A DNA stretch of 64,000 nucleotides from Gammaproteobacteria bacterium (GTDB taxonomy: Bacteria > Pseudomonadota > Gammaproteobacteria > GRL18). Shown here one piece after another: positions 45,180 through 55,517 of the stretch (position 1 is the stretch's first letter; the number at the start of each line of letters is the position of its first letter). Below the pieces are notes generated by a model. It saw only the letters and a list, made by a program, of their open reading frames with translations, was not told the origin of the DNA and ran no database searches. The position numbers and the translations under genes were made by a program. The stretch spans positions 1 through 64,000 of the forward strand of contig WFNB01000112.1 of the NCBI GenBank assembly GCA_015488755.1, read 5' to 3'.

Positions 45180-45821
45180 ATGCAAGATTATCAACAAGCT
45201 TTTATCGAATTTGCAATCAGTAAAGGTGTCCTTCGTTTTGGTGAGTTTACTTTAAAGTCAGGACGTATCAGCCCCTATTTTTTCAATAGTGGTTTGTTTG
45301 ATACGGGAGGTTCACTGGCAAAACTTGGGCGTTTTTATGCTAGTGCCTTAATAGCTAGTGATATATCTTTTGATATGCTCTTTGGTCCGGCTTACAAAGG
45401 CATCCCTTTGGCATCCACCTGCTCTATTGCACTTGCCGATGAACATGAACGTGATTTACCCTATAGTTTTAACCGCAAAGAAGCCAAGGATCATGGCGAG
45501 GGCGGTACTATTGTTGGGGCAGCTCTAAAAGATAGAGTGATGATTATTGATGATGTCATTTCAGCGGGTACATCGGTACGCGAGTCGATAGACTTGATTC
45601 ATCAGGCTCAGGCAACCCCCGCAGGAGTGGTGATTGCCTTGGACCGCCAAGAGTTAGGCAAAGGCGATGTTTCAGCCATTGCGGAGCTGGAAAAAAATTA
45701 TTCTTTACCAGTGACCAGTATTATCAAGCTGGAACATCTTATTGCCTTTTTACAGGGTAATAAAGAACTGGCACACTATTATGATAAAATTCAAATCTAC
45801 CGAGATTGCTACGGGGCTTGA
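45180..45821 (+). CDS. pyrE: Orotate phosphoribosyltransferase
   Basis: The 213-residue enzyme converts orotate and PRPP to OMP in pyrimidine synthesis. The PRPP-binding motif [17 protein letters not shown] lies at about 120-136, and [26 protein letters not shown] are the usual substrate loops. Length equals E. coli PyrE (213). It is monocistronic by appearance. The 103-bp gap to the convergent dehydrogenase gene contains a short inverted repeat GGACT-AA-AGTCC (45868-45879). Confidence 0.97.
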   Translation: MQDYQQAFIEFAISKGVLRFGEFTLKSGRISPYFFNSGLFDTGGSLAKLGRFYASALIASDISFDMLFGPAYKGIPLASTCSIALADEHERDLPYSFNRKEAKDHGEGGTIVGAALKDRVMIIDDVISAGTSVRESIDLIHQAQATPAGVVIALDRQELGKGDVSAIAELEKNYSLPVTSIIKLEHLIAFLQGNKELAHYYDKIQIYRDCYGA

Positions 45822-45924
45822 GTTGGCCATCATATTGGTGCTTAGGTTTTAGCTGGTAAAAAAGGCGGGACTAAAGTCCTGTTTACAATGGGCATGATGG
45901 TTCTAAGTGACAGTCCTGAGCATG

Positions 45925-47130
45925 CTACAGCCTTGAGCGGACTAATTGCTCCTTTTCTTTTTGGGTCAATATAATGGGGTTGGTTTGCATACTGCTGGGG
46001 CTGATATTGTCAACTAGACGAGCAATATCGGCTTCACTGACGCCATAAGCGGATAATGGCTCTAAGGCCATTTGCTGACTCCAATCAGACAATAAACTTA
46101 GTAGTACCTCGTGTGCTTGGGTATCATTAAGTGTCTCGTTCTTAGTTAATAAACGCCCCACTTGGGCATAGCGATGTAAACCAATATTATCCGGTTCTCG
46201 TTGTTGCATGGCCTCAATATTAATGCCTGTTGCCACTGCCAATACTGTACCACAGGCAACGCCATGAGGAATGGGGAAAAAAGCACCCAATGGCGAAGCC
46301 AAGCCATGCACACTGCCAAGACCAACCTGTGCCAGAGTAATACCAGAAATGAGAGCTGCATAAGCCATATTCGCCTGAGCCTGTTTGATCATGATGCTGT
46401 CAGAGGATGGCTGTGAATGATACCAGAGTAATAAACTATCACGGATACACTCAATGCCACTGAGTGCCAAGGCATCGGTAAAAGGATTGGCCTTGGTTGA
46501 TAAATAAGACTCAATGAGCTGCGTTAAGGCATCCATTCCATTGGCGGCAATGAGTGCCTTAGGACAACTTTGCAACAAGTCGGGATCAATCACGGCATAC
46601 TGTGGAATGAGCTGTTCATCACGAAAGGATTTTTTATAGCCAGAGTGACCGATATGACTTAATACTGAATTCTTAGTGGCTTCACTACCCGTCCCTGCCG
46701 TTGTCGGGACGGCAATAAAGGGTAAAGCCGGTCCGGTATAGGTTTTGCCTGCACCGACACCTTCAAGATAATTCATTACGGAATCGCCACTGGGCAATAA
46801 GCCACTGATCGCCTTAGCATAATCCAGAGCACTGCCACCACCAATGGCAACAACACATTGAATCCCCCGTTTGGAAAATTCTTGCACTGTTTGATCCACT
46901 GCATCGGGAGAGGGTTCACCAGTGATAATGCTATGAAACCACTGAATATCCTGTTGTCCTAACTGCCTGATTAAATTATTCCAAGCATGGCTTTGATAAA
47001 AAGACTGTGCCCCTGTGATCAATAATACTCGTTGACCATAAGACTGAATCATTTGGGGCAGTTGTTTGATTTTCCCTGAGCCAAACTTAATTCTTGGCAA
47101 AAGGGATAAGCTAAAAGATGAATTAAGCAT
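45925..47130 (-). CDS. Iron-containing alcohol dehydrogenase family protein
   Basis: The 401-residue group III (iron-type) dehydrogenase carries the NAD-binding AIGGGSALDYAKAIS segment (about 96-110), FIAVPTTAGTGSEATKNSV and the metal-binding GSVHGLASPLGAFFPIPHGV with its His residues. The family oxidises alcohols or reduces aldehydes with NAD(P). The exact substrate cannot be inferred. It is alone between pyrE (convergent) and a divergent NDUFA9-like gene. Confidence 0.9.
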   Translation of the reverse strand: MLNSSFSLSLLPRIKFGSGKIKQLPQMIQSYGQRVLLITGAQSFYQSHAWNNLIRQLGQQDIQWFHSIITGEPSPDAVDQTVQEFSKRGIQCVVAIGGGSALDYAKAISGLLPSGDSVMNYLEGVGAGKTYTGPALPFIAVPTTAGTGSEATKNSVLSHIGHSGYKKSFRDEQLIPQYAVIDPDLLQSCPKALIAANGMDALTQLIESYLSTKANPFTDALALSGIECIRDSLLLWYHSQPSSDSIMIKQAQANMAYAALISGITLAQVGLGSVHGLASPLGAFFPIPHGVACGTVLAVATGINIEAMQQREPDNIGLHRYAQVGRLLTKNETLNDTQAHEVLLSLLSDWSQQMALEPLSAYGVSEADIARLVDNISPSSMQTNPIILTQKEKEQLVRSRL

Positions 47131-47319
47131 GGTTATCTACCATATAAGTAGTTTATCTAATTGAAATATTTTACGGGTTGTGTATTATAATATCATTAAC
47201 TTCTAATGAATGAATTATCTTGTTATGATTGAAGCGTAACAATAATTTGAAGAACCTAATTTTTTATAAGTTTAGAAAATATACGCTAAAACAGTTGGAA
47301 TGAAAAGAAGGACAATACG

Positions 47320-48267
47320 GTGAAAATTTGTGTAATTGGGGGAACAGGCTTTGTCGGCACGCATTTAATTAATGAGTTAGTGACGCAGGGACATACGATA
47401 AAAGTGATCACCCGCAGGCCGGAACGTCATCGCCACCTAAAAACATTGCCGGCTATAAAAATCGTATCAATTGATTTTTTTGGTAATAAAATTTTAGAAC
47501 GTCAAATTGATACCTATGATGTGGTGATTAATTTGGCAGGGGTACTCAATTCCTCCACTCACAATTCCTTTGAGCAGGTGCATGAACAGGTTGCTTTTAG
47601 AATTGCACAAGCCACTAAAGCTGTTGGTACTCCTAGGTTACTACATATGAGTGCCTTAAATGCCAGTGATACAGCTCCTAGCAATTACTTGCGTTCTAAA
47701 GGGCGTGCTCAAGAAAAAATTCTAGCAATGAATGATGACAGCTTTAAGGTAACCGTTTTTTCACCCTCTGTTATTTTTGGTGTGGGTGATAGTTTTTTTA
47801 ATAAGTTTGCCCAGTTACTTAGTTTGATGCCGGTGTCATTGCCTTTGACCTGTGCAAAGGCACGTTTTGCACCTATTTATGTCGGTGATGTTGTGGATGC
47901 TTTTATTCATGCGATGGATAAGCCTCAGACATACGCTAAAAACTACCCATTATGTGGTCCCGAAACATTCACACTATATGAATTGGTCACTTATACTGCG
48001 GTACAAATCCACAGCCGTAGTCGTATTATTCCCCTTAACAATCTTCTTTCAAAACCTCTGGCATGGTTTATGGGGATGTTTCCCGGAGCCCCAATTACAT
48101 TAGATCATTACCAGAGTATGCAAATACCCAGCGTGTGTGATAATAGTGATGTCTATAATGAATTAGGCATAGTGCCACACAGTATTGAAGCCATTGTTCC
48201 TCAATATCTATCAGGCAAAGAGAGTGCAGGACAAATGGATTACTATCGAAGTATTGCAAATCGCTGA
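47320..48267 (+). CDS. NDUFA9-like NAD(P)-binding SDR protein
   Basis: A 315-residue extended/atypical short-chain dehydrogenase. The N-terminal CVIGGTGFVGTHLINEL is the nucleotide-binding glycine motif. VVINLAGVLNSSTHNSFEQV and LLHMSALNASDTAPSNYLRSK carry a YxxxK-like position (Tyr-Leu-Arg-Ser-Lys). The pattern resembles complex I subunit NDUFA9-family proteins of bacteria. Start GTG 47320 follows AGAAGGA (47306-47312). A 6-bp dyad TTGTTA-N11-TAACAA (47220-47242) lies upstream. The role is uncertain. Confidence 0.8.
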   Translation: MKICVIGGTGFVGTHLINELVTQGHTIKVITRRPERHRHLKTLPAIKIVSIDFFGNKILERQIDTYDVVINLAGVLNSSTHNSFEQVHEQVAFRIAQATKAVGTPRLLHMSALNASDTAPSNYLRSKGRAQEKILAMNDDSFKVTVFSPSVIFGVGDSFFNKFAQLLSLMPVSLPLTCAKARFAPIYVGDVVDAFIHAMDKPQTYAKNYPLCGPETFTLYELVTYTAVQIHSRSRIIPLNNLLSKPLAWFMGMFPGAPITLDHYQSMQIPSVCDNSDVYNELGIVPHSIEAIVPQYLSGKESAGQMDYYRSIANR

Positions 48268-48340
48268 ACAGAATGGGAATAGTCACTAAATGATTACCAA
48301 TTTAGTATAAATTAACATAAGATGCAGGCTTTAACCTAAA

Positions 48341-48553
48341 TAACCTGAGTTCTGGATAACTGAAATAGTAACGTATTGATTAGCCTGTATTTGTTACAGA
48401 AGTCGCCGCACCCCAAGAGCACTTCCTTCGGGCGTAAATACATCCTTGTAGGTTTCACTTTGGCATCCATGCCAAAGAGACTTCTTCCACAAACACAGGC
48501 TAACCAATACTCTGAAGTTATTTTTAAGATTATCTTATCCGGACTTCAGGTTA
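48341..48553. mobile_element. Palindromic MITE-like repeat, family A copy 1 (213 bp)
   Basis: The outer inverted repeat pairs 48341-48359 with 48535-48553 (16 of 19). An inner repeat pairs GATTAGCCTGTATTTG (48378-48393) with CAAACACAGGCTAACC (48490-48505). The central core contains TACATCCTTGTA and TTTGGCATCCATGCCAAA hairpins. The copy at 63471-63657 is the same element in the opposite orientation but lacks 26 bases present here just after GTCGCCG (positions 48414-48439 approximately). The element fills the gap between the NDUFA9-like gene and cca. It encodes no protein. Confidence 0.85.
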
Positions 48554-48581
48554 AATAAATAATTACCAAAACTAAGCGCTT

Positions 48582-49796
48582 ATGAAAATTTATAAAGTCG
48601 GTGGTGCGGTTAGAGATAAACTCCTGCAACGTCCTGTGGTTGATAATGATTATGTGGTTGTCGGAGCAACAGTCGAAGATATGCTGGCGCAAGGCTATGT
48701 GCCAGTAGGTAAAGATTTCCCTGTTTTTCTACACCCTGACAGCCATGAAGAATATGCACTGGCTCGCACTGAGAGAAAAATAGCCAAAGGCTATCATGGT
48801 TTTGAGTTTTATGCTGCTACTGATGTCACCTTAGAAGATGATTTAATTCGTCGCGATCTCACCATTAATGCCATTGCCGAAGATGATGCAGGTGTCTTAT
48901 ATGACCCTTATCATGGTTTGGATGATTTAGAGCAACGAGTGTTACGCCATGTATCGCCCTCCTTTGCTGAAGATCCCTTGCGAGTGTTGCGAGTCGCTCG
49001 TTTTGCCGCTCGCTATGCGGATTATGGTTTTACCATTGCCGATGAAACCATGACCATGATGAAATGTTTGGTGGCGCATGATGAAGTGGATGCTTTGGTG
49101 GCTGAGCGAGTTTGGCAAGAAGTAGAAAAAGCCCTAGCGGATGAGAATCCTTGGATCTTTTTTAAGGTACTCAGACAATGTGGAGCATTAGCACGACTGT
49201 TCCCTGAACTTGAACAACTCTTTGGCGTGCCACAAAGCGCCCAATGGCATCCAGAAATTGATACTGGTATTCATACCCTAATGGTATTAGAGCAGGCAGT
49301 AAAACTCTCTAAAGAACCTGAAGTTCGCTTTGCTGCTTTATTACATGATTTAGGCAAAGGGAGTACACCTAAAAATGAATGGCCTAAGCATTATGAACAT
49401 GAATCAAAAGGTGTGCCTTTAGTAAGAGCTGTTTGTGAACGTCTAAAAGTACCTAAGCATTATCGTGATTTAGCCCTATTAGTCACCGAATTTCACTTAA
49501 ACTATCATCGTATTAAAGAGCTGAAAAATTCAACTATTATCAAATTATTTAGCCGCTTGGATGCCTTTCGTCGTCCCAAACGCTTGGCACAATTTATCTT
49601 AGCCTGTGAAGCTGATGCCAAGGGGCGTAAGGGATTTGAAAACAGCTCAGATGAAAAATCACAACTGTTTAGAACATTTTTTCAAGCTGCCGATCAAGTG
49701 ACCACAGTTGACATTATTGCGCAAGGCTATCAAGGCTCAGACATTGCCGAGCAACTAAGAATAAAGCGTATTGCGGCAATAAAAGCCTGTCGTTAA
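48582..49796 (+). CDS. cca: Multifunctional CCA-adding enzyme (tRNA nucleotidyltransferase)
   Basis: The 404-residue enzyme adds and repairs the tRNA CCA end. The head has YKVGGAVRDKLL and the metal pair in VVDNDYVVVG. EDDLIRRDLTINAIA and DPLRVLRVARFAARY follow, typical of class II bacterial CCA enzymes. A C-terminal HD domain (RFAALLHDLGKGSTPKNEWP) matches the phosphohydrolase part of E. coli Cca (412 residues). No neighbouring gene is functionally linked. A family A repeat ends 28 bases before the ATG, so the repeat may lie in its 5' untranslated region. Confidence 0.96.
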   Translation: MKIYKVGGAVRDKLLQRPVVDNDYVVVGATVEDMLAQGYVPVGKDFPVFLHPDSHEEYALARTERKIAKGYHGFEFYAATDVTLEDDLIRRDLTINAIAEDDAGVLYDPYHGLDDLEQRVLRHVSPSFAEDPLRVLRVARFAARYADYGFTIADETMTMMKCLVAHDEVDALVAERVWQEVEKALADENPWIFFKVLRQCGALARLFPELEQLFGVPQSAQWHPEIDTGIHTLMVLEQAVKLSKEPEVRFAALLHDLGKGSTPKNEWPKHYEHESKGVPLVRAVCERLKVPKHYRDLALLVTEFHLNYHRIKELKNSTIIKLFSRLDAFRRPKRLAQFILACEADAKGRKGFENSSDEKSQLFRTFFQAADQVTTVDIIAQGYQGSDIAEQLRIKRIAAIKACR

Positions 49797-49885
49797 ATAT
49801 ATATCCAAACAACTTCAAAATGCAACTTTCAGTAAGTCCCTAAGTTTGTTCTTCGGCGTTATGAAATCTTTAAAATCTTGGTCAC

Positions 49886-51517
49886 TTAATGAGAGGAATG
49901 AATTTTATATTTATTCCTATCTTCAATTGCTTGAGCATAAAGTGTCATGTATTGCTTGGCGCTTTGTTTCCATGAGAATTCTTGTTTCATACCATTAATC
50001 ATGAGCTTTTTCCACGTCTCTTTGTTTTGATATAATAACGATGTGAGATTAATTGCATCAAGAATAGTAGCGCCCTCGGTTTCATGAAAAACGACGCCTG
50101 TTGCGCTTCGATCGGTGAGATTTTCTTTGGATGCGTGCACTACAGTATCGGCGAGGCCGCCTGTTTTTCTGACGATAGGAATTGTACCGTAACGTAAACT
50201 ATAGAGTTGGTTTAGGCCACAGGGTTCAAAACGAGAGGGCATTAAAAAGGCATCGCAACCAGCCTCGATTAAATGAGAAAGTGGCTCGTCATAGCCAATT
50301 TGTAATTGGATTTGTTCGGGGTGTTTGTTTGACCAGCGTCGTAGTCGTGACTCCAATTCTAAATCACCAGAACCAAGAATGACTATCTGTACAGGTAGCT
50401 TTAAGATGGCTTCCATATTTTCTAATAGCAGGTCGATGCCCTTTTGATAGACTAAACGGGCAACTAAGCCTAGGAGCAGTATATTTTTCTTTTGAGGTAA
50501 ATTAAAATATTTTTGTAAGGCAGTCTTATTGCTGAGTTTGTTCTTGATGGTTTTAATGGAATAATTTTTCTTAATCATGGGATCTTTAGCGGGATCCCAT
50601 TCTTTCATATCAATGCCATTTAAAATACCAGAAAGGCGTTCATTGCGATAGGCAAGCAAGTCAGACAAGCCATAGCCGAACTCTTCATGTTGAATTTCTT
50701 TGGCGTATGTTGGGCTAACCGTATTGACCCGATCAGAAAAGACTAAGCCACCCTTGATAAAGGAAAAGTCATCATAAAATTCTAACTCGTGATGATTCCA
50801 TAAAGAGGCAGGTAATTCTAGAGCATCAAAACGATCTCTGGAGTAAATACCCATGTGAGCCATGTTGTGTATGGTAAAAACAGTGGCCGGTCTGAGTGCG
50901 TTATGACGTACATATTCTTTCTCTAATAAAACACTGATTAAGCCTGTTTGCCAATCATTACTATGGACAATATCCGCTTGCCACTTTAGGCTGGTGCGTC
51001 CCATGGCAATTTCTACTGCTACATAATTGAGCAGGGCAAAGCGAAAATCATTGTCTGGCCATTCTTGATTATTGTCATCACCATAAGGTGTGCCTGAGCG
51101 ATTATAAATCTCTGCATCAATCATCCAAACCTTAACGTGAGAGCCGGGGAGTTTGGTTTCTAATAGGGTGATGCTGGCTGGATTTTCACTGTCAGCCAAG
51201 CCCAGTTTTCCTGGAAAACCTTCTTGAGGCAAAGACAAGGTGGCAACTGCTTTGATCTTTTCGGCTTTTTTTACCGCAAAAGGATAAGCCGGTATGAGTA
51301 CGCGAACATCTTGATACAATGCTTTGAGTGCTTTGGGGAGGCTGTTGCAGACATCGCCTAAGCCTCCTGTTTTGGCAAATGGATGCAGTTCACTACTAAC
51401 AAAGAGTATTTTATGCTTCGGTGCTATTTTTTTAACAGAAGCTGTTTTGGTGACTGCTTTTTTTCTTGTCTTTGCTTGCGTTGCTGTGGTTGTTTTGTTG
51501 GTCATTTTTTTAGTCAT
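49886..51517 (-). CDS. glgA: Glycogen synthase (ADP-glucose type)
   Basis: The 543-residue GT5 enzyme elongates alpha-1,4-glucan from ADP-glucose. The substrate motif is FAKTGGLGDVCNSLP, with Lys49 the expected ADP-glucose ligand. The second Rossmann fold has GLVARLVYQKGIDLL and DAFLMPSRFEPCGLNQ. A basic Lys/Thr/Ala-rich extension of about 33 residues precedes the normal start, so a shorter product is possible, but no better start is obvious. It follows glgB on the same strand, with a 152-bp palindromic repeat in the 181-bp gap between them. Confidence 0.95.
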   Translation of the reverse strand: MTKKMTNKTTTATQAKTRKKAVTKTASVKKIAPKHKILFVSSELHPFAKTGGLGDVCNSLPKALKALYQDVRVLIPAYPFAVKKAEKIKAVATLSLPQEGFPGKLGLADSENPASITLLETKLPGSHVKVWMIDAEIYNRSGTPYGDDNNQEWPDNDFRFALLNYVAVEIAMGRTSLKWQADIVHSNDWQTGLISVLLEKEYVRHNALRPATVFTIHNMAHMGIYSRDRFDALELPASLWNHHELEFYDDFSFIKGGLVFSDRVNTVSPTYAKEIQHEEFGYGLSDLLAYRNERLSGILNGIDMKEWDPAKDPMIKKNYSIKTIKNKLSNKTALQKYFNLPQKKNILLLGLVARLVYQKGIDLLLENMEAILKLPVQIVILGSGDLELESRLRRWSNKHPEQIQLQIGYDEPLSHLIEAGCDAFLMPSRFEPCGLNQLYSLRYGTIPIVRKTGGLADTVVHASKENLTDRSATGVVFHETEGATILDAINLTSLLYQNKETWKKLMINGMKQEFSWKQSAKQYMTLYAQAIEDRNKYKIHSSH

Positions 51518-51534
51518 AGTTTTTAGTTATCATT

Positions 51535-51686
51535 CATAGATAGGTACTTAAGAACTCTTGGGCTAGGATAACTCTGTGTTTACTACACAAGACGCCGTAA
51601 ATCCATCCTTGGAGGCTTTATTGCCACATCCATGTGGCAAAAACTTCTTCCGTAAACACAGAGTTATCCTTAAGTACCTACCTATG
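51535..51686. mobile_element. Palindromic MITE, family B copy 1 (152 bp) between glgB and glgA
   Basis: The terminal inverted repeats are CATAGATAGGTACTTAAG (51535-51552) and CTTAAGTACCTACCTATG (51669-51686), 17 of 18 paired. A perfect inner repeat GGATAACTCTGTGTTTAC (51566-51583) pairs with 51652-51669. The flanking 10-mers AGTTATCATT (51525-51534) and GGTTATCGTT (51687-51696) agree at 8 of 10 bases, as expected for an aged target duplication. The copy at 61698-61849 has exactly the same length. It would be part of the glgB-glgA message. Confidence 0.9.
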
Positions 51687-51698
51687 GGTTATCGTTAC

Positions 51699-53885
51699 TT
51701 ATTTTTTCTTAATAATTAATCCAGCCAGTGGTGGCAAGGTAATATTTATGGAATGCTCTCTATTCATCCAAGGGGTTGCTTCGCTGATAATCGGCTTACT
51801 ATTGCCGACATTGGAGCCTTGATAATAGTTAGAGTCTGAATTTAATAATTCTTCATAATGTCCTTCAAGAGGGACGCCAATACGGTAATTTTCTCTAATA
51901 ACCGGCGTAAAATTCAAGACAATAATGATAGAATCTTTAGGGCCATTACGTTGATAAATAAGAATAGAATGATCCGAGTCATGACAATCTACCCAGTCAA
52001 AACCTTGAGCATCAAAATCATAATAATGCAGTGCAGACTCTTGGGTGTAAAGTGTATTTAATTGTGCAACTAAGTCTTTAACGCCCCGATGAAAAGGAGA
52101 TTCTAACTCCTGCCATTGCAGTGCACTATCAAAGTCCCATTCTCGTCGTTGGCCAAATTCACTGCCCATAAAGAGCAGTTTTTTACCCGGATAGGTGAAC
52201 ATAAAGGTATAGAGTAAGCGTAAGTTAGCAAATTTTTGCCAATCATCACCGGGCATTTTTTCTAGCATAGAACCTTTGCCGTGTACCATTTCATCATGTG
52301 AAAAAGGTAAGAGAAAGTTTTCTGAAAAACTGTAAAGTAGGCCAAAGGTCAATTTATCATGATGATAGTGACGATGGATGGGATCCATCTGCATATAGCT
52401 GAGGATGTCATGCATCCAGCCCATGTTCCACTTCATAGTAAAGCCTAAACCACCAAGCCATGCGGGGCGGGTGACTTGAGGCCATGAGGTCGACTCTTCG
52501 GCAATCACTACGGTACCGGGGTACTCAACATGTGTCAGGTGGTTGAGTTCCTTAATAAAGTCAATGGCTTCTAAATTCTCATTGCCCCCGTATTTATTGG
52601 GCAACCATTGCCCTTCTTCACGGGAATAATCTAAGTACAGCATGGAGGCGACGGCATCGACTCGCAGGCCATCAATATGAAAGGCATCTAGCCAAAATAA
52701 GGCACTGGAGAACAAGAAGTTTTTGACTTCATTGCGACCTAAATTATAAATGAGTGTGCCCCAATCCTGATGTTCGCCTAGACGAGGATCTTCGTGTTCA
52801 TAGAGGGCACTGCCGTCAAATTGAGCTAGACCGTGCACATCTTTAGGAAAATGAGCGGGTACCCAGTCGACTAAAATGCCAATAGCATGCTGGTGACAAT
52901 AATCAACAAAATATTTAAAATCATCAATGCCACCGAAGCGACTGCTCGGGGCAAAATAGCCCGTTGCCTGATAGCCCCATGAACCGTCAAAGGGATGCTC
53001 GGTAATAGGCATTAACTCAATATGGGTAAAGCCCAAAGGTTTTATATAATCAACGAGACGGTGTGCTAACTCTTGGTAATTAAGAAATTTATTTTGCTCA
53101 TCACGTTGCCAAGAACCTAAGTGCAGTTCATAAACGGATAGGGGGCTGTGTTGCCATTGGTCTTCGTTACGAGTCTCTAGCCAGTGTTGATCCTGCCATT
53201 GATAATGATCCTTTTTGGTGGTGATGGATGCGGTGGCAGGACGAAATTCATATTGTTGGCAATAGGGGTCGATTTTTTCTAATACTTCACCGCTTTGGCG
53301 ATTGAGTAACTCGTATTTATAGAGACTGCCTGCCTGTATTCCAGGAATAAATAACTCCCAGACACCACTGCCCCCTCGGACTCTCATAGGGTGACAACGT
53401 CCATCCCATTGATTAAAGTCACCGATAACACTGGCTCGTTCGGCATTAGGTGCCCATGTGGCGAATAGCATGCCTTTAATGCCATCGACTTCAATTTCAT
53501 GTGAGCCTAAGACGTTATAGCATTTAAGTAATTTTCCTTCGCTAAACAGGTGTAGGTCAAAGTCACTGATTTGGGCATCAAAGGTATAAGGGTCGTATTG
53601 GCTATGCTCATAATTGCTTTTATCGACCCATTTTAATTGATAATGTGCACCTAGTGAGGTGAGGTCGCCATGCCATTCAAAAAAGTCGCTATCTGGCAAA
53701 CGAGTGACTTCAGATTCTGTTCCATTGTCATGGATTAGAGCAACTGTTTCTGCATGTGGCATAAACACGCGGATTAATGACTGTGCCTTATCAAAACCTA
53801 GGACACTGAAGGGATCGTGGTGCTTGGCATCAATGATTCGAGACAGGTCATTGTAAATGGGGGATTTTTGATATTTCTTTACCAT
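51699..53885 (-). CDS. glgB: 1,4-alpha-glucan branching enzyme
   Basis: The 728-residue GH13 enzyme makes alpha-1,6 branches in glycogen. An N-terminal extension and CBM48 region ([20 protein letters not shown]) precede the catalytic barrel. The nucleophile Asp410 lies in [11 protein letters not shown] and the acid/base Glu463 in [10 protein letters not shown], both at +5 relative to E. coli 405 and 458; the length equals that of E. coli Glg[11 protein letters not shown] is also present. It is the first gene of the glgB-glgA unit and is divergent from glgC. Confidence 0.97.
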   Translation of the reverse strand: MVKKYQKSPIYNDLSRIIDAKHHDPFSVLGFDKAQSLIRVFMPHAETVALIHDNGTESEVTRLPDSDFFEWHGDLTSLGAHYQLKWVDKSNYEHSQYDPYTFDAQISDFDLHLFSEGKLLKCYNVLGSHEIEVDGIKGMLFATWAPNAERASVIGDFNQWDGRCHPMRVRGGSGVWELFIPGIQAGSLYKYELLNRQSGEVLEKIDPYCQQYEFRPATASITTKKDHYQWQDQHWLETRNEDQWQHSPLSVYELHLGSWQRDEQNKFLNYQELAHRLVDYIKPLGFTHIELMPITEHPFDGSWGYQATGYFAPSSRFGGIDDFKYFVDYCHQHAIGILVDWVPAHFPKDVHGLAQFDGSALYEHEDPRLGEHQDWGTLIYNLGRNEVKNFLFSSALFWLDAFHIDGLRVDAVASMLYLDYSREEGQWLPNKYGGNENLEAIDFIKELNHLTHVEYPGTVVIAEESTSWPQVTRPAWLGGLGFTMKWNMGWMHDILSYMQMDPIHRHYHHDKLTFGLLYSFSENFLLPFSHDEMVHGKGSMLEKMPGDDWQKFANLRLLYTFMFTYPGKKLLFMGSEFGQRREWDFDSALQWQELESPFHRGVKDLVAQLNTLYTQESALHYYDFDAQGFDWVDCHDSDHSILIYQRNGPKDSIIIVLNFTPVIRENYRIGVPLEGHYEELLNSDSNYYQGSNVGNSKPIISEATPWMNREHSINITLPPLAGLIIKKK

Positions 53886-54048
53886 GCTGAATTACCTGTT
53901 AAGCTACCGTTGTGAGCTTTATTATACTGCTATTTGTTTGCTTATCTATAACTTGACTTAAATAAGGTGATGTAATGACTTCTTTCTGTGCTGAAACAAC
54001 CCTCTATAGGACTGTGGAAATAGCATAAAAACTCAGTCTAATTTTCAC

Positions 54049-54062
54049 TTGATAGTGATCAA
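54049..54062. promoter_or_regulatory. Perfect FNR/ANR box in the glgB-glgC divergent region
   Basis: TTGAT-AGTG-ATCAA matches the FNR consensus exactly. With the promoter at 54082-54108 it would be centred about 60 bp before the glgC transcription start, a class I activator position. The nearest gene on the other side is glgB, 164 bp away. Confidence 0.75.
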
Positions 54063-54081
54063 TACTTAGCTTGAATTTAGT

Positions 54082-54108
54082 TTGTCATGAGATAGTTCGT
54101 GCTATACT
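54082..54108 (+). promoter_or_regulatory. Extended -10 promoter for glgC
   Basis: TGCTATACT (54100-54108) is an extended -10 element (TGN-TATACT). TTGTCA (54082-54087) lies 15 bases upstream as a one-mismatch -35. The predicted start is near 54115, about 70 bases before the GTG codon. Confidence 0.55.
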
Positions 54109-54183
54109 CAAAAGAATAATTAAGTAGAATGTTATCATTAATCATGCCATAAATTGAGTCTGAACTCATTAAAGGAGTCTACA

Positions 54184-55452
54184 GTGCCAGTCAAAACTTC
54201 CCACCGTTATGTAAGTCGAATTACCCGCGATACCTTAGCCATTATTTTAGCTGGAGGGCAGGGCTCCCGATTAAAGGAATTGACCGCATGGCGAGCTAAG
54301 CCGAGTGTGCCCTTTGGTGGTAAATTCCGTATTATTGATTTTCCATTATCCAATTGTGTGAACTCTGGTATTCGCCGTATTGCTGTGGCAACACAATATA
54401 AATCGCACTCACTGATACGACATATTCAGCAAGGCTGGGGGCATTTTCGTGGTGAATTTGGTGAGTTTGTCGAACTACTACCAGCGCAACAACGAATTAA
54501 AGATAATTGGTATTTAGGTACAGCTGACGCCATTTATCAAAATCTGGATATTATTCGTGCCCATGATCCAGAATACATTTTGGTACTGGCAGGCGATCAT
54601 ATTTATAAAATGGATTATGGTGTCATGTTGGCCAAACATGTTGAGAATAATGCTGATCTAACAGTCGGTTGTTTTGATGTGCCACTAGAAGAAGCAAAAG
54701 CGTTTGGCGTAATGGCTGTGGATGAAGAAAATCGGGTGATAGAATTTACCGAAAAACCAGAGCACCCTAAGCATATGCCTGGTAATCCTGATGTGGCTTT
54801 AGCGTCTATGGGTATCTATATTTTTAATCGTGATTTCTTGTTTGAACAATTGATTAAAGATGCAGATGAAGTCGGTTCAAGTCGTGATTTTGGTAAGGAC
54901 ATTATTCCGCATGTTGTGAATAAATACCGAGCCTATGCCTACTCCTTTAATAATAAAGCAGAACAAAGTCAGGTGTATTGGCGTGATGTGGGCACGATTG
55001 ATGCCTTTTGGAAAGCCAATCAAGAGCTTATTGGCGTGTCTCCTGAATTAAATCTTTATGATGATGTTTGGCCTATTTGGACGCATCAAGAACAATTGCC
55101 TCCGGCTAAATTTGTTTTTGATGATGATACCCGTAGAGGTATGGCGGTTGATTCAATGGTCTCAGGTGGTTGTATTATTTCTGGTTCCAAAATTTGTCAC
55201 TCACTCTTATTTTCTAATGTGCGAGTTAATTCTTATTCGGTTGTGGAAGATTCGGTATTATTGCCAGAAGTGCATATTGGCCAGCATTGTAAAATAAGAA
55301 ATGCAGTCATTGATAAAGGGACGCAAATACCCGATGGCACAAGTATTGGGCACAATCTTGAAGAAGATAAAGAGCGTTTTAGAGTAACAGAAAAAGGGAT
55401 TATTTTAGTCACGCCAGATATGATCGGGCATAAAAAACATACCGTGCGTTAA
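54184..55452 (+). CDS. glgC: Glucose-1-phosphate adenylyltransferase
   Basis: The 422-residue enzyme makes ADP-glucose and is the committed step of glycogen synthesis. GTG 54184 is the preferred start because AAGGAG (54172-54177) is 6 nt before it; an in-frame TTG at 54154 lies upstream of that ribosome site. [10 protein letters not shown] and [19 protein letters not shown] are the pyrophosphorylase and activator regions; [12 protein letters not shown] and EFTEKP are further landmarks. The C-terminal left-handed beta helix carries SGSKI and VLLPEVHIG repeats. It heads glgC-GH57-malQ-ppdK and has an FNR box upstream. Confidence 0.96.
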   Translation: MPVKTSHRYVSRITRDTLAIILAGGQGSRLKELTAWRAKPSVPFGGKFRIIDFPLSNCVNSGIRRIAVATQYKSHSLIRHIQQGWGHFRGEFGEFVELLPAQQRIKDNWYLGTADAIYQNLDIIRAHDPEYILVLAGDHIYKMDYGVMLAKHVENNADLTVGCFDVPLEEAKAFGVMAVDEENRVIEFTEKPEHPKHMPGNPDVALASMGIYIFNRDFLFEQLIKDADEVGSSRDFGKDIIPHVVNKYRAYAYSFNNKAEQSQVYWRDVGTIDAFWKANQELIGVSPELNLYDDVWPIWTHQEQLPPAKFVFDDDTRRGMAVDSMVSGGCIISGSKICHSLLFSNVRVNSYSVVEDSVLLPEVHIGQHCKIRNAVIDKGTQIPDGTSIGHNLEEDKERFRVTEKGIILVTPDMIGHKKHTVR

Positions 55453-55517
55453 TGAGTAGGGGAAAATTAAGTACTTAATTATATTTTTGGGGTAAAGACA
55501 TTATTAAAGGGGAAAAA

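Noticed and set aside
48341-48553. Integron attC site (folded recombination site)
   Set aside because: The right end GTTAAAT fits the attC R' box, but the left end does not supply the matching RYYYAAC, there is no integrase, and the copies are not arrayed with gene cassettes.
49797-49885. Another repeat copy between cca and glgA
   Set aside because: The gap has no inverted ends and no match to the A or B cores. Without a second copy it cannot be called a repeat.
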